64,000 nt of DNA from Hyalella azteca (Eukaryota; Arthropoda; Malacostraca; Amphipoda; Hyalellidae), in the NCBI RefSeq assembly GCF_000764305.2, contig NW_025939466.1:186001-250000 (forward strand). Direction: 5' to 3'. Both the position numbers and the translations under genes were made by a program. The notes beneath the pieces were generated by a model, which worked only from the letters and a program-made list of their open reading frames with translations, ran no database searches and was not told the origin of the DNA. Shown piece after piece: positions 1 through 12,300 of this stretch. Each line of letters begins with the position of its first letter. Within the stretch, counting starts at the first letter, position 1.

Positions 1-488
1 ATGAAATATTTCTGTATAGGCCTATATAAAGCACAGTATTTATCCGTATTTCTCGTCTATATTTTGTGTGAGTGAGTGGACTCATATAGCTGCATCTGAA
101 AAGTGGTTTTCGCTACTTTTTCATGTGACTGTTAGTTTGAATGGAAGTTTAGTCTAATTTTAATTTGGGATGGAAGGTTAGAATACTATACATTTTAAAG
201 TTTTTCTGGTCGACGATGTCGTGGAAACAGTGGCGGGTTCAGTGTTCATTAAACAACAGTTGCAGTCAAATATTTTATTGCACGAGACATTATATTCCAA
301 TAAGAGTTTTCTTCAAACATGTGAACTGTCGCACTTGTTTACATTCATCGCTTGACAAATAGCCAGCGACTACTCAGTCTACTCACTAGGACAAGCTTCA
401 CGAGACACAAGACGCTGCTTTAAAGACCACGTTCCTATTGCTTCCTTTATCTACCCGCAATCTCTGACCACGCTTCAAATACTCTCTA

Positions 489-593
489 AAACATTCTTAC
501 AATTCTAACACTGATAAATTCTAAATTGACAACACATTCATTTACAAAAAATCTAATACCTAATAATAAAATAGCGTTGAATCCAAGACCTCC
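489..593 (+). repeat. Direct repeat, copy 1 (about 100 bp)
   Basis: The segment starting acattcttacaattctaaca and ending near aatccaagacctcc recurs at 1117-1217 in the same orientation with scattered substitutions and small indels. The copies are about 630 bp apart. This could be a pair of degenerate terminal repeats of an old element or a local duplication. No coding sequence or target-site duplication was recognised. Confidence 0.65.
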
Positions 594-1116
594 ACTTATC
601 ATCCCCCACCAAGTGGAATCCACTTCACTTGAAAACTCTCGCATTGTAAATTAAAAAATCTGTACACATTACATTTCAAAATTTAGCTATAATACCGATT
701 TACGCAAAGCATAATAAAGTTTATCATACTTACAAATCCTATTTACAAACCACTTGCTCTCACTTAATAGATCAATTCATGATAAATACATCTTTACTTA
801 AAATAACAAACCTAACGCAATTTTATTCAGACAGGATATTACAGTAAAACTTGATCCAGGCATTAACCTAAAACCGAAAGTTTATTATCGACAAATTAAT
901 ACATAAGAATACACGCTTAATAATAATACACGTACACCAAGCAATTACTGACGTCGGCCTTGTTTCCTTAATTGAAATTCTAAAACTTTCAACTGTACGT
1001 TGGGGTGACTCTCAACCGGTCCATGCATGAGATTGGGTTCGCACCCCTGCTGTAACGTTCTTCATCATGGGTGATAATATCAGACGCCTCAACCAAAACT
1101 TCAGGCTTTCCTGAAA

Positions 1117-1217
1117 CATTCTCACATTTCTAACACTGATTAATTATAAATTGACAACACATTTATTTACCAAAAACTTAATAGCTAACAATAACATAAC
1201 ATTTAATCCAAGACCTC
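1117..1217 (+). repeat. Direct repeat, copy 2 (about 100 bp)
   Basis: Diverged second copy of the segment at 489-593. Both copies share the blocks aaattgacaacacat and aatccaagacctc. The lines just before the copies also share a short aatac/aaac motif, so the repeat may begin slightly earlier than given. Confidence 0.65.
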
Positions 1218-2300
1218 TAAGTTGAAATACTGGCATATGTACAATCTAACTCATGAAAGATTTAGAACAGCCATTATTTGTTTTAACTAAAATATTAAAG
1301 GGAACAACCCCTCGTTTCCTCTGTATTATATAAAGTACGATAAGGTTGATTATGTTACAGCACAGATTTCAAATGGATTTTATATTTTTTCTCAGTATGA
1401 GGTGTTTCACGCGAGAAAGTTTATTTCGTATAAATGAGCAGGAGCAACTTTCCAATTGTTAGTTGTTCCTGCAGTCCTGCTTTATGTTTCATCGTTTCAA
1501 GGCAACATCGGAGGAAGTTGCTAATAAGAATAGTGAAGGGTCTTATTTTCTGCCGTGAGGATAAGCGACTGTAGCGACAGAATGCTGTCGCGCGGCAATG
1601 CGTGTGGGAAACACGCCTCCTAAATTTTATCTACAAGAGCAGTCGTTGGAAATGGAAAAGTTAAAGCATTTTTTAATTATATTTTTTCATACCTTTACTG
1701 TTTCCCTTCATTATCGGATTATGTTGTTTCAATTATCTGTTATTCGTACAAATTCTCCAGCATTTAAGTTGCCGTCTTTCTTCTCAGACACAACTTTGTC
1801 GGGAAACAAAACTCCATTTAATTGCCTAAACTTCAAAACTGTGGCTTCTATTAATTGAACCTAGACTTAAATTTTCTCATCGTTTTACAGACAGAATACG
1901 AAACTAATTACGGCTGCCACCAGATATATATTCGACCTCACAATTACATTGACTTCTTCGTAGCAATATTTTTTACACTAAATGCGTAACACGTTATGAA
2001 TACTTACTTATTGCACTCTTTTTTTATCACTATATACATTTCGAATTACAATGCCTTATTAGGATAGGTGAATCAAGGCCCGTAAGCTAATGTGCGAGTC
2101 ATATTAAAGGTTTCCTTAATAATTTGAATACGCTGTAATAAATTAGTGCCCCAGTAATAATTCCTGCATAATCTACATTATGAATCAATGGCATAGGATG
2201 TGTGAGATTTCGTAAGCTATAATTTTTGGGGTGTAGTATCTATTTTGGGTTAGATGTTTTGGTCTACCAAAATTTTTTTGTTAACTCAAACCTTGTGTCA

Positions 2301-2417
2301 CCGTGTCTCACTGAGGGCTGTGTGTCACCGTGTCTCACTGGGGGCGATGTATTACCGTGTTTCACTGAGGGTTGTGCGTTACCGTGTCTCACTGAGGGTT
2401 GTGCGTTACCGTGTAAC
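2301..2417 (+). repeat. 27-bp minisatellite, array A
   Basis: Unit beginning ccgtgtctcactgaggg starts at 2301, 2328, 2355, 2382 and 2409, an exact period of 27 bp. Because 27 is a multiple of three the array stays open in several frames, which gives spurious repetitive proteins on both strands. It passes directly into array B, which has the same period but an unrelated unit. Confidence 0.9.
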
Positions 2418-2548
2418 CATTCGTTCCAATGAGCCACTACGCACCACTCGTTCCAATGATCCACTACGCACCACTCGTTCCAATGAGCCACTACGCACCA
2501 CTCGTTCCAACGAGCCACTACGCACCATTCGTTCCAATAGACCACTTT
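2418..2548 (+). repeat. 27-bp minisatellite, array B
   Basis: Unit tcgttccaatgagccactac starts at 2421, 2448, 2475, 2502 and 2529, again an exact 27-bp period. The last unit is diverged. It follows array A without a spacer. Nothing around it suggests a protein-coding use. Confidence 0.9.
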
Positions 2549-3275
2549 GTGAATGTTTATTTTCCGTTATTGTTGCAGCCAAGTCTTGCGCTGAGGACGT
2601 TGAACCGCGATGCTCCGCTGGATGCAAAGAATCGCTGCACTCCACTGAGCCTCGTCGGGATAGCCACACTCTCTCTACCGCTCTCTGCGAGCCAAAGAAT
2701 AATCAGGGATACATAATTTAGTAAAAAGCGTAAATTTATAAAATTGTAACAGCTATCTAATGATCGTGAAAATCCACCATTACCTTACTATGTCGGCTCT
2801 GCTACTTAAAATAGCCCCTCTTCCTGAGCTTGAACACCATGAACAAAATTACATATCGTTCACTCATATGCTTAAGAATATGTATCACATCATTATAACA
2901 TGCAATGAGTTCGAAGAAAAAAACTATATTAGTCATTGTTGAGCAAGAGTATAATAATATGCAGTAAGCACCTTTGGAAACGACAGAGGGTGAATCGCAA
3001 CCCAAAGCCATGGCTGAAAAATTGGCTCCTTTCGAAATAGTGTGAAAATTATAATTTCAAAATTTTATACGCAAGTACTGCAAAGCTTCTACTAGCTCAT
3101 GCCTATTTTAACGTAAAAAGTCAAACAATTGTTCAATGCAATTACCTTGATTCGGTCTAGCTTATTTGATTCGCGCAGAAGTAATAATTTTCTCAAATAT
3201 TGTAAACCCTCAAAATACCCTGTGAAGCCATAGTACTGGAAACTGCATGCACAATTAAAAAACGATTACGAATCG
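2549..3275. other. Non-coding stretch downstream of the SecA-like locus
   Basis: This interval lies past the stop codon of the minus-strand locus and probably includes its 3' untranslated region. No recognisable gene, RNA or repeat was found. I did not find a clear AATAAA on the minus strand close to the stop. Confidence 0.5.
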
Positions 3276-6200
3276 TCAGGCCCCTGAAAGACTTGAAACT
3301 TTCCCCAACAAGCTTACCTTAAAAGAACCTGCAGCTGCAGCATCGTGATTTGCGTCAATTCTGATGTTATCGATAATGGCCATATCATCACACTTTACAA
3401 TATTCAATTTGCCTGTCTTATCGTGAAACAGTCCAACCGAGATTGAACGTTTGGTTGAGTCGGAGTAGTTTTTTACGACACAAGCTTCAGCCGCAAGCGC
3501 ATCCGAAAAGCTTTCAGAGTTTCGCTCTATATGATCCGCTAATTCAGCTCTAAGTTCTCCGACAGATTTCACTATGCCCTTCCGTGCCAGAATTTTGCTG
3601 AAGGCCTTAAGAACACAACGATAGGCTCCTCCTGTTACCTTCTTAAACTTGCCATTACTGTTCATGCAAAGAGCATAGCTAACCCTCCTCTCACGGTCCT
3701 CCTTCACATACATCACTTCAACATCAGTTTCAACGTCCTCTTGGGTCTTAGTATACTGTCGATCATGAACGAATTTCAACTTGATGCCGTTTGCTTTAGC
3801 CAGGGATGACATTAGAGCAAGATTTATTGGCTTTCCTCCTCTGATATCATTTGCCATTTGATGGACACTCGGGTCTAATGTTCTAGGGGCATCATCTCTG
3901 ATAGTATGATAATACATTCCATCCTGGATATGAGTAGTTAAGTGATCCCTGGCGTTGCAGTCCAAATGTTGGGTCATGGTTCTGAATTTGAAATAATTAG
4001 CGATGAAGGTCTTTTCTTCTTCTGTCAAACCAGGTTTTCTCAAAAGGTTTTGGCATTTGATTTCATAAGCCTTTCGACTGTCCGAATTTAGATTTCCGTC
4101 CATGCAAGATTTGTCCATACCGTGATTGGAAATGGAGTTCGCTAGACCATTCTCAGCCATCGCATAAGCTGGTGGCAATGACTGCATAAGCAGAGGATCC
4201 ATCACTTCCACCAACTGTTGGGCTATCTGGTCTGACACTGACTTGACGACTGTGCTAACGCATTCCAAGTCACTTTTAACGAATATCTCAAACAAATTAT
4301 TTGTGAATATTATGCTTTTTTCCAGATCTGCCTCCAGAGTGGAGTATTCAGCAAGCGGTCCAGACAATTCATCCAAAAGTAGGTGTGGCGTTGTCTTCCA
4401 AACATGCATCAATTTGCCGATTTTTTCCTTCAGCTTCCAGAAATCGCCATTTATATCATTACGTGTTACCAAAAAGTTGTCATTTGTATCAAATATTTCA
4501 AGCTCCTTTAATTTTCTGGCAATTGCAATTGCAAAGTCCTTCCTTATCTTCAGGTCTCTTGTCAGAATGTGGCTGATTGTTGAGGAATGTGTGTCAAACA
4601 CCCGAAGCTTTGTCAGGAGAGCTTCGATTATCCTGTCAGCCAGTATTTCTATCTGGTGCAGCCCATTCAGTGTCGCAATGACCTTTGTGATAATGCTGGC
4701 ATTGCCTCCTTTCATGTTCAAATCCGATAGAACACAATTGATTAATGGCAATACAATGAAGTCACGCTCATTCTTCATAAAGTCTCTGATTACAATGCTG
4801 GAAGTTTGTTTCACAATGTTTTCAACCTTGGACTGAAGTCGATGGGAGCCGATAACCCGATCGATTGCATTCAACTGTCGCAAAATCTTCACGAGTTCGG
4901 GATGACAATTAAATGCCGATCTCACTTTTGACTGCACCGACTCACAAATTTCAGACTTAAGAAGAGCAAAAGAAAAGTCAGACAGGTCTTGAATGCCATC
5001 TTTTTTAAGCTTAACTGCCAGACTTTTCATATTCTTGCCGAGGATTCCTACCGTAGTCATCACTGTCCGGTAGGTCATGACACGCCCGACCTGTACGCCT
5101 GCTTCTTCAAGCACTACTCGGGCACTTCGAGAAACATTCAGGCCCACTTTACCATAAATTAATCCCATGGTACAAGCTGACACCGCTAAATTTGCTGCCT
5201 TCTGTATGGCGTAGTTCCTCCAATTGAACTGTCTCGTTTTATATGCACAGAATGCCGTGATCATGTCAGCCACTCCTTCCGCCAGAATACCGCCGCTAAA
5301 TATGCTCCCAATTCCAGTGGCCATCATCACACTTCCAATTACAATTTGGCAAAAGCAAAGTGCCGCCACTGCAGCCACACTTCGCCAAGGAATAAACAAC
5401 TTTTCATTCAGCTCAACGATATGCTCGAGACCTCTGGCGGCAAACTGGTTTATTTCATAGTCCGGCGCGGAGCCTTTCGTAAACAAATCGCGCACATTCT
5501 TAACTTTGGTTATATTCATGTCTTCTTGTTCTATGTTTGCACCATTCAGGATGAATGATACTTCTTTGTTTGATAAATTTTCGAATTCTAAGGAAAATTC
5601 AACATTTCTCTTTCTCAGCTCCTGAATCACTTTTTTTGCGGCGGCTTGGTCTAATTCAGCGACACTGAGGTCAGCTTGTCCTTTGAGTGCAGCATTGAAT
5701 ACATCAGCAATCTCACAAAAGGAAAGAGAAATTGCTGCATTTTCACTGCAGTTCTTCACGACTTTATTTGCTTGATCAAACGTCAGGTCGTCAAATCTGA
5801 CATAGCAGAATGAACGGTCTTCTCTGAGTTCACGCGCTCGCAACATAAATAACTCCCTATTGAGTTTTTCATGCACTTGACTCTGCCCGACCAACAACGT
5901 GCCGCTCGCCAGTGATGAGTCGAGGTTCATTAGACGCAACAAATCTGAATTGTTGAGGGCTAGGCCAACGTGAACTGAATTTGAATAGATGAATTGTAGC
6001 TTCGCTTCTGCTTCTTTTTGATTCAAATCTTGGAATTCAACATTTAGAATGCCTGATGATGATGTTTTGGTCACCATGTCAAAACGAAGGTCGGCGTTTT
6101 CCAGTTTTTCTTCGACAATCTTGACCAATTGATTGATTTGCTTTCCATCAAACTTTTCCTCAAACTTATAGTCATAATTTGAACGAATCACTAGACTTGT

Positions 6201-6383
6201 TTCACGTGACTCTGTCAGCCCAAGGACGCGGGGACATGATCGCTCCTCTTCAAGTTTCAATAAGGCCATTTCCCCTGTCAGACCTTTAAACTCTTGGTCT
6301 TTGTTATAGAGTGCACTGATGACACTTTCGAGGTCAGCTTGATTCACGTTGATTTTGACATTCCTGTACGATTTCTTGGCCAA
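3276..6383 (-). CDS. C-terminal part of SecA-like motor protein (shifted frame)
   Basis: The 1,035-codon frame overlaps the end of the upstream SecA-like frame by 50 bp in another frame. The first codon at 6383 is TTG, so this is most likely a continuation, not an independent start; the frame stays open further upstream. Residues 1-300 look helical and charged. Around residues 331-378 there is a Gly/Ala-rich hydrophobic stretch (IPWRSVAAVAALCFCQIVIG, then TGIGSIFSGGILAEGVADM) that could be one or two membrane or hairpin-inserting segments. Residues about 400-700 are helical. Near residue 900 the sequence GGAYRCVLKAFSKIL followed by a VGELRAELADHIERN-like helix resembles the catalytic Cys region of OTU-type peptidases, but the usual Asp before the Cys is absent. 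I infer this is the tail of one long eukaryotic SecA-like protein; function is unknown. Calling it a separate gene is the less likely alternative. Confidence 0.7.
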   Translation of the reverse strand: MAKKSYRNVKINVNQADLESVISALYNKDQEFKGLTGEMALLKLEEERSCPRVLGLTESRETSLVIRSNYDYKFEEKFDGKQINQLVKIVEEKLENADLRFDMVTKTSSSGILNVEFQDLNQKEAEAKLQFIYSNSVHVGLALNNSDLLRLMNLDSSLASGTLLVGQSQVHEKLNRELFMLRARELREDRSFCYVRFDDLTFDQANKVVKNCSENAAISLSFCEIADVFNAALKGQADLSVAELDQAAAKKVIQELRKRNVEFSLEFENLSNKEVSFILNGANIEQEDMNITKVKNVRDLFTKGSAPDYEINQFAARGLEHIVELNEKLFIPWRSVAAVAALCFCQIVIGSVMMATGIGSIFSGGILAEGVADMITAFCAYKTRQFNWRNYAIQKAANLAVSACTMGLIYGKVGLNVSRSARVVLEEAGVQVGRVMTYRTVMTTVGILGKNMKSLAVKLKKDGIQDLSDFSFALLKSEICESVQSKVRSAFNCHPELVKILRQLNAIDRVIGSHRLQSKVENIVKQTSSIVIRDFMKNERDFIVLPLINCVLSDLNMKGGNASIITKVIATLNGLHQIEILADRIIEALLTKLRVFDTHSSTISHILTRDLKIRKDFAIAIARKLKELEIFDTNDNFLVTRNDINGDFWKLKEKIGKLMHVWKTTPHLLLDELSGPLAEYSTLEADLEKSIIFTNNLFEIFVKSDLECVSTVVKSVSDQIAQQLVEVMDPLLMQSLPPAYAMAENGLANSISNHGMDKSCMDGNLNSDSRKAYEIKCQNLLRKPGLTEEEKTFIANYFKFRTMTQHLDCNARDHLTTHIQDGMYYHTIRDDAPRTLDPSVHQMANDIRGGKPINLALMSSLAKANGIKLKFVHDRQYTKTQEDVETDVEVMYVKEDRERRVSYALCMNSNGKFKKVTGGAYRCVLKAFSKILARKGIVKSVGELRAELADHIERNSESFSDALAAEACVVKNYSDSTKRSISVGLFHDKTGKLNIVKCDDMAIIDNIRIDANHDAAAAGSFKVSLLGKVSSLSGA

Positions 6384-9300
6384 GGAACTGAAATGGCATG
6401 AACGTCAGAATGACGTGCAACCCACCAGTGGCCTCGATTTCTTCTGTTCTGATGTCAGTGCCGCGTCCAGCTAAGTTTGTGGCGATGATGACTTGTCCAG
6501 GCCAAATTTTTTCGACATTTTTCTCTTGATTCACATCATTAATTGTGTACAGCTTGAGCGAGTGCGGGCGCAGTTTATTTTTTACCAGATCACTGACTTG
6601 AACGGCACTTTCGATTGTTTCACAGATAACTAAAATTCCTCTGTTTTTTTGAGTCTCCAGCACAATGTTTGTCGCTATTTCTTCCATCCACCTATCCTCA
6701 TTTTCCGCAACAATAGATTCAAGCTGCAGGAATAGTTTCTTACGTTTCTCTGGGATGTTGAGAAGGTCTACTGAGTAGACGCTTTTCAGCAGGTTCCTAG
6801 CAGCCTCAGACCCTAGAGTTCCGGTAAGACCACACACATGTTCATATTTATTAATGAGTTCCACATTGGAAAGGTAATTGGTGATCAGCGTTTCACTGGT
6901 CATTTTCAAATTGTGCTTTAGTTGAAGAAATTGCTGAAGCCCATCACCCCAGCTTGTGAAACTTTCAACTATGCCAGTGTTGTGGTAGTCAACAGGTTTA
7001 ATTTGCCCGTCCTGAACTATATATTGGACATTTTCCTGGTACCGTAAGGCCTCTACAGCATTTATAATCCATTCAGACTTTTGCTTCTCGACGAAATTTT
7101 CGAAATGGCTTGGAATATAAATCGTATTTTGCTTCATCACGTCCTTAAGATAAAGCATTAGAGAGTTTCTAAGGAACTCCTCCGCGTCTTCAACAACCTC
7201 AGCAAGTGGACTTCGGCCCCCAGTTTGTGCCAAGTGGACTTCCAAGTCAGTGATTTTCATGATATCGCCATTTTCATCAGCAAACTCCAAAGTGACGGTG
7301 CCATCATGAAACCCTAGGGTACCCTTAACATAGTACAACTTGTTGTTGACCATTATTAACTTGCTTTTGATCGAAACCAGGTGCTGCCAAATAAAGACAT
7401 AAAGCGCTTGAAAATGGTCAATCCCTGGGACAGTTGAAGAAAGGCGAGCAATTTTCGAACTGTCATCTATCAACATGCTATCCACCTCGTCCACAATAGC
7501 CACACCGAACTTCCTACCACCTAATGTGTTCAACTTGCTGTAATTGTCTCTTAGTATGTCAAACTGAAACTGTGACATCTCACCATATACTATGGCAGCA
7601 GAATAGCAATTTTTCTTGCCTTTCAAGTAGATAGTTTTGTCACTGTTATCAGAGCATTTGAGGTCAAACATTTCGTACAACTTTGCTTGCTGCTTTGCAT
7701 CCCTTTCAGCTAAAATTGGTGAGCTGGTGATGATGTCTACATTTTCGCCTCTTAGAGAATGTATTATGGCTAGGATGGAAATGATTGTGGATTTCCCTTC
7801 ACCAGTAGCTACTTCTAGTAACTTACCTCTGACACTTCCAACTGTTTTCAAGGCTATTAAACTGCATAATATCTGGGGGTAGGTGAGATTGTGACCATTT
7901 ACGAGGTAGTTGGCTCGGTAGATGACTGCAATTGCCTCACAGTCAGTGAATGTCTTGCCAAATTTTAGCTTGACCTGTTCAGCCCAACTAACAATCTGTT
8001 TTTCATTCCAGGTCAATTTGTCTGAGTGCTCCTGGAAAATGAATTGCTCGATATTAAGGTAATTTTGTTCCATGAGTTTACGTACAAGTTCTGATTCCGA
8101 TTTATTTTTATCTTGCAACTCATCTAGCAGCTCATTGAGGTTTTTCACTTTACCCTCCAACTGAAAGTGATTATCAACTGCCAATTGATGGAGTTTCTGA
8201 ATGATCTCTTTAAAAGTTGTGCTTTCCGTCATGATTTTCTGACACTTTTCAATGCAGAGAGGGGAGAACAACCTGTAACAATGAATGGTGTTCAACAAGT
8301 TTATCAGATTAGGAAATTGATTGACTGGCCAACTAGGGTTGAATGCCGACACCAGTTGGTGCAATTGAGGGAAATCCCACCCAGCATCACGGAGAGCCTG
8401 AATTGTGTCTTGGAATTTTTTTTCCTCAATTTCATTTCTTGGCTGACATGAGGCACATTTCATTAGATATTGGACCTGCACAAATTGCAGTAAATCCTCG
8501 ACGTGATCAAATATATGAAACTCGATGTCACTGAGGAGAATTTCTGCTTTTGAACAAAATTCGATGAATTTTTCAAAGCCAACCAGATTGTCAATAGATG
8601 GCAGGCAGGAAAAAATGTTCTGTATGCAAAGTATATCGAATTGGGAACACAGTTTTCTAGCTAACATTTTGGCATACTTATCACTGATACCATTTTTTAG
8701 TGTGCAGTGGGATTGGATCTTGCTCAGGCACCAATGTTGTTTCAAGGCTTCGTAAGGTTCTGGGCCATGAATATCCAATTGGTGGAGAACGTCATCAAAT
8801 GGCTGCTCAGAAATTATTGACATAAGTTCAAGAATTTGTGTGAAACTATGAAACTCGCACTTTTGGATGAGAGATAAAACTTTACAAGACTTTTCATCAC
8901 CAAGTTTCATTTCCATCCTGGACCATCTTGACTCAAAACCCGTTATGTCCGACTGACAGGCACCAAAATATAGGAAAATGCTTGAAGTCAACAAATTTCT
9001 TTCCCACTTTTCCTTCGTGCCATCCAACAGAGCTGTGACATCAAATATCCTTAAGGACATGATGATCTCCATTAAATTCAAAAAGTTTTCTAATTGCCCA
9101 ATTTTCACATTCAGAGACGCACCCAAACTGTGCAGCCTGACGTTGCACCAGTCAATCAAAACTTTTTTCCACTCTTCTTTGGCTGAATACTTCAGAACTC
9201 CGAATGCGTAACTTCTGATTTTTGAACTTTTGGAGACAAGATTATCAAAAGCAATTTCATGACAGATATCTGGAAGTTGCTTAAACTGTTGCGCATGGTA

Positions 9301-12300
9301 CATGGCCTCAAACAGACGGGTATGAAGATGAGACAAATCTCTTTCATTCTCACTGAAGTGAAGTACTAATGCCTGCAAACACTCCACCACTTTGTAACAC
9401 TTCCGCTCTCGGATGATGGTGCAATAACATGGCAGTGTTATTTCCAGGAGAATTTTTTTAAGCAAGCACTGCTCAACGAGAAGAACAAATGCTTCATTCT
9501 TAACATAGTTGGGTTCTTCACTGACCACCAAACGGAGAAAATCTGCCAGATTTTCCGTCGTGCAAACATAATGGCTTGCTGGGAGCAACTTTTGCAATTT
9601 TAACACAGTTTCATTTCTCAGCTCAAACTCCCTCGTTAGTTCTTTGTACAAGGAACTTTGAAGAAATACCTTCACATTTTTGTCATGGTTCATTTCTGTG
9701 TCCCGCAATTGCCCAGCTCTGCCGCTCAAGCACTTCCCACTTTTTCCGACCTCTTTGAACAGTTCCAGGCACGATTTCCTCAATGTGTCGGATACGGTGC
9801 TCTCGAATAAAATGGCCAAGCTATCCAGCAGTTTATCGGAAATTTTTGCTTTATTCGAAACTTGACGTAAAACACACAAAGCCTCCCCTTGCAGCTGCAT
9901 GCTTTCATTGTCGATTATGTGTTTAAGCTGAAGATAATTTTGTTCGAGCAAACCTCCACTGACATTTGTATAGCATTTCAACTGTTCGAGCACATTTTTT
10001 GGTGAAGTGAAGTGCAAGTTGGCAAGACTGAGTTTTTCCCTGAACTGCTTCATGGGGATGACAGGGTTGTACTTGTCCTCAATAAAGCCAAAAGTCAGTG
10101 CGATTTCGCTCCTCACATATTCGTCGCAGGTGGATCTTGTTGCAATGTCCACCAGTTTCTGAAGCAGGCCTTCATCTACACGCTTGCAAAAGATGATCAG
10201 TTTACGAAGAGCAGTGATGCTCATGTTTTGAGCGACGTTGTTGTCAGAAGCGATTTGTTCTGTCAGAATTTGGTTCACTTGAGGCAAATAGCGACCAATG
10301 TCGGTCTTGTTGGCATCAATGAGAGACCCCAAGCAACTGAGCATTTCCAGTTTCAGAGCTGGGAGCTGCCCAGTTGACAGCTTGCTGAGAAGTATCATGT
10401 TCAGGTTCGGTGTGAGCTTTTCACCCTTTTGGGCCTGATAAATAAACACCTTGAGGATGAATGGCTCCAAAGTGTCATGTGCCAATGCTAGTTCAAGTTT
10501 TTCCAGAAGGTCAGAAGACAAAGTCTGGTTGTTTTTTACTGCATTTTCAAAAATGTCGACAAAAAGGATGTTCCTATTGATGTCATCAGCAGTTAGTGGA
10601 TTTATCGCAAACAATTCGGTCAGACGGTCCAGTATTTGCTCCGAAATAATTTGATGGTTTCTTGATGCATTGGCGAAAATTTTCAACACTCCTGTGTCAC
10701 TGAGTTCTTTCTCGAGAGCAAGTATTGTGTCAACTGGCAGCAGCATTCCTCTATCAATGTAACTATCGATGAAGTTGATCAAAATGGGCCTGTCAGCTGC
10801 ACCAGTGTCTAATGCATATCCTGCTCTAGCCAGCTCAAGTTTCCAAAAAATGTCATCAGGAATTTCTTGGTTTTGGCTGGCTCGTTGGAGCAACTCAAAG
10901 GATTTATTTCTGTCTTGGGCGTTTGATGAGTTGTACAAGCAATCTACGAGAACGATTAAAGTCTTGCATGAAACTGTTGAATTACCATTGAGAATGACTC
11001 GATGCACAACCAAATGGGCATTTTTGGAGAATTTAGGAACAGAAAGAAGTTTCTCCACTGTTCTCACAACGGCTTCTGGTACGATGAACTTACACGAGTA
11101 CGAATTGAGTATGGCAAGTATTTGAGAGGCATACTTTTGGTTTAATTCAAGAACCGTTTCAAAAAGCATGAAGATATCATCATTGAATTCATGCTTCTCG
11201 GATTCGCACAACAGCACTTCAAAGAGGTTGGTGTTGATTTCACTTTCATAGTCAACTTCATCCAGCTTCAGACTTTCAGGTACATAAAGGTCGCTCAGTT
11301 TCTCCAAGTGGGCTGGATTAAGAGGCACAGGAGTTGGATCAGAAGCCACTTTTGCACATGCTTTCATGTACGCAGCTCGGACATACACACTCACATCATA
11401 TGTTGGAGAGCTTATAAAATCCAGTAACTGATTTAAAATCCTATCTTGAAATTTGGTGTATTCTGTGAGTCTGTATAAGATTTTGGCAGCAACGATTTGT
11501 GTCTGTTGGGTTTCATTTCTACAGGAAGACTCCAAAACTAGGAGTAGATTATCAAGGGTCTGAGAACTCACAATCACCTTATTTTCTACCGATGTGAAAA
11601 TTATATTTGCAGCCAAGAACGAAATCTGGTTGCTGGGACTGTGCCCTGCCAATCCTGCCCCTGTTCCCGAAAATTTTACCAGTTCATCGTCATATTCACT
11701 GATTTCAACCACATGGTTGCTCAACAACTTGCTTGAAACTAATTCAATGAGGCAAGGGTCATTGTAAAAACTGAGCCATGAATTTCCCTGACTGCAAAAA
11801 ACCCTACTCAAAATGAACACCATGAAGCTGGTGCATTCTTCATTCAGAAGACTCTTCAATTCTTCTCGGAGATCATTCAAAATACCTTCCGTAATCAATT
11901 GTTTTTTGTCCATTGACAACAATAGCACTGTTAACCCTGCATTTTTCAGAGAAATTTCGTTCGACACGAAACAGGATTTTAGCAAATTTTCCAAGTTTTC
12001 ATCACTCATGGCGGGGTTGTGCTCATGTTGCAGGTAGGTGCTGATAATCTTCAGGACATCCAACTTTTGGTCTTTCGAATACATAGAAGATACTCCTACT
12101 AATCCCATTAGCCTTTCGAGGACATCTGTCTTGAACAACTCTTTGCTCCTCTGTTCGTCCCAGGCTTGCCTGAGCATGATTTTAAGAATGTTATCAACAT
12201 TTTCCAGTGAATTCGGCTGTAATTTTCTGAGATGTTCCTTAAACATCTTGGCGTAATTAAGCTCATCCATAGTTACAGCAACTTCAAAGAGCTCAGACAT

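Larger units (their letters stand above)
1..2300. other. Non-coding stretch with one duplicated segment
   Basis: No convincing gene is visible on either strand. The few open frames are short, AT-driven and lack family resemblance. The only clear structure is a pair of direct repeats (489-593 and 1117-1217), listed separately. Base composition is strongly AT-rich, as in the rest of the non-coding part of the window. Confidence 0.6.

Noticed and set aside
1015..1060. B-box-like gggttcgcacccc suggesting a tRNA or tRNA-derived SINE
   Set aside because: The remaining cloverleaf arms and an A box at the right distance could not be found.
2254..2721. Open frames of 155, 95, 93 and 87 codons on both strands
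   Set aside because: They are produced by the 27-bp arrays, whose period is a multiple of three. The repeated peptides have no family resemblance and overlap one another on both strands.
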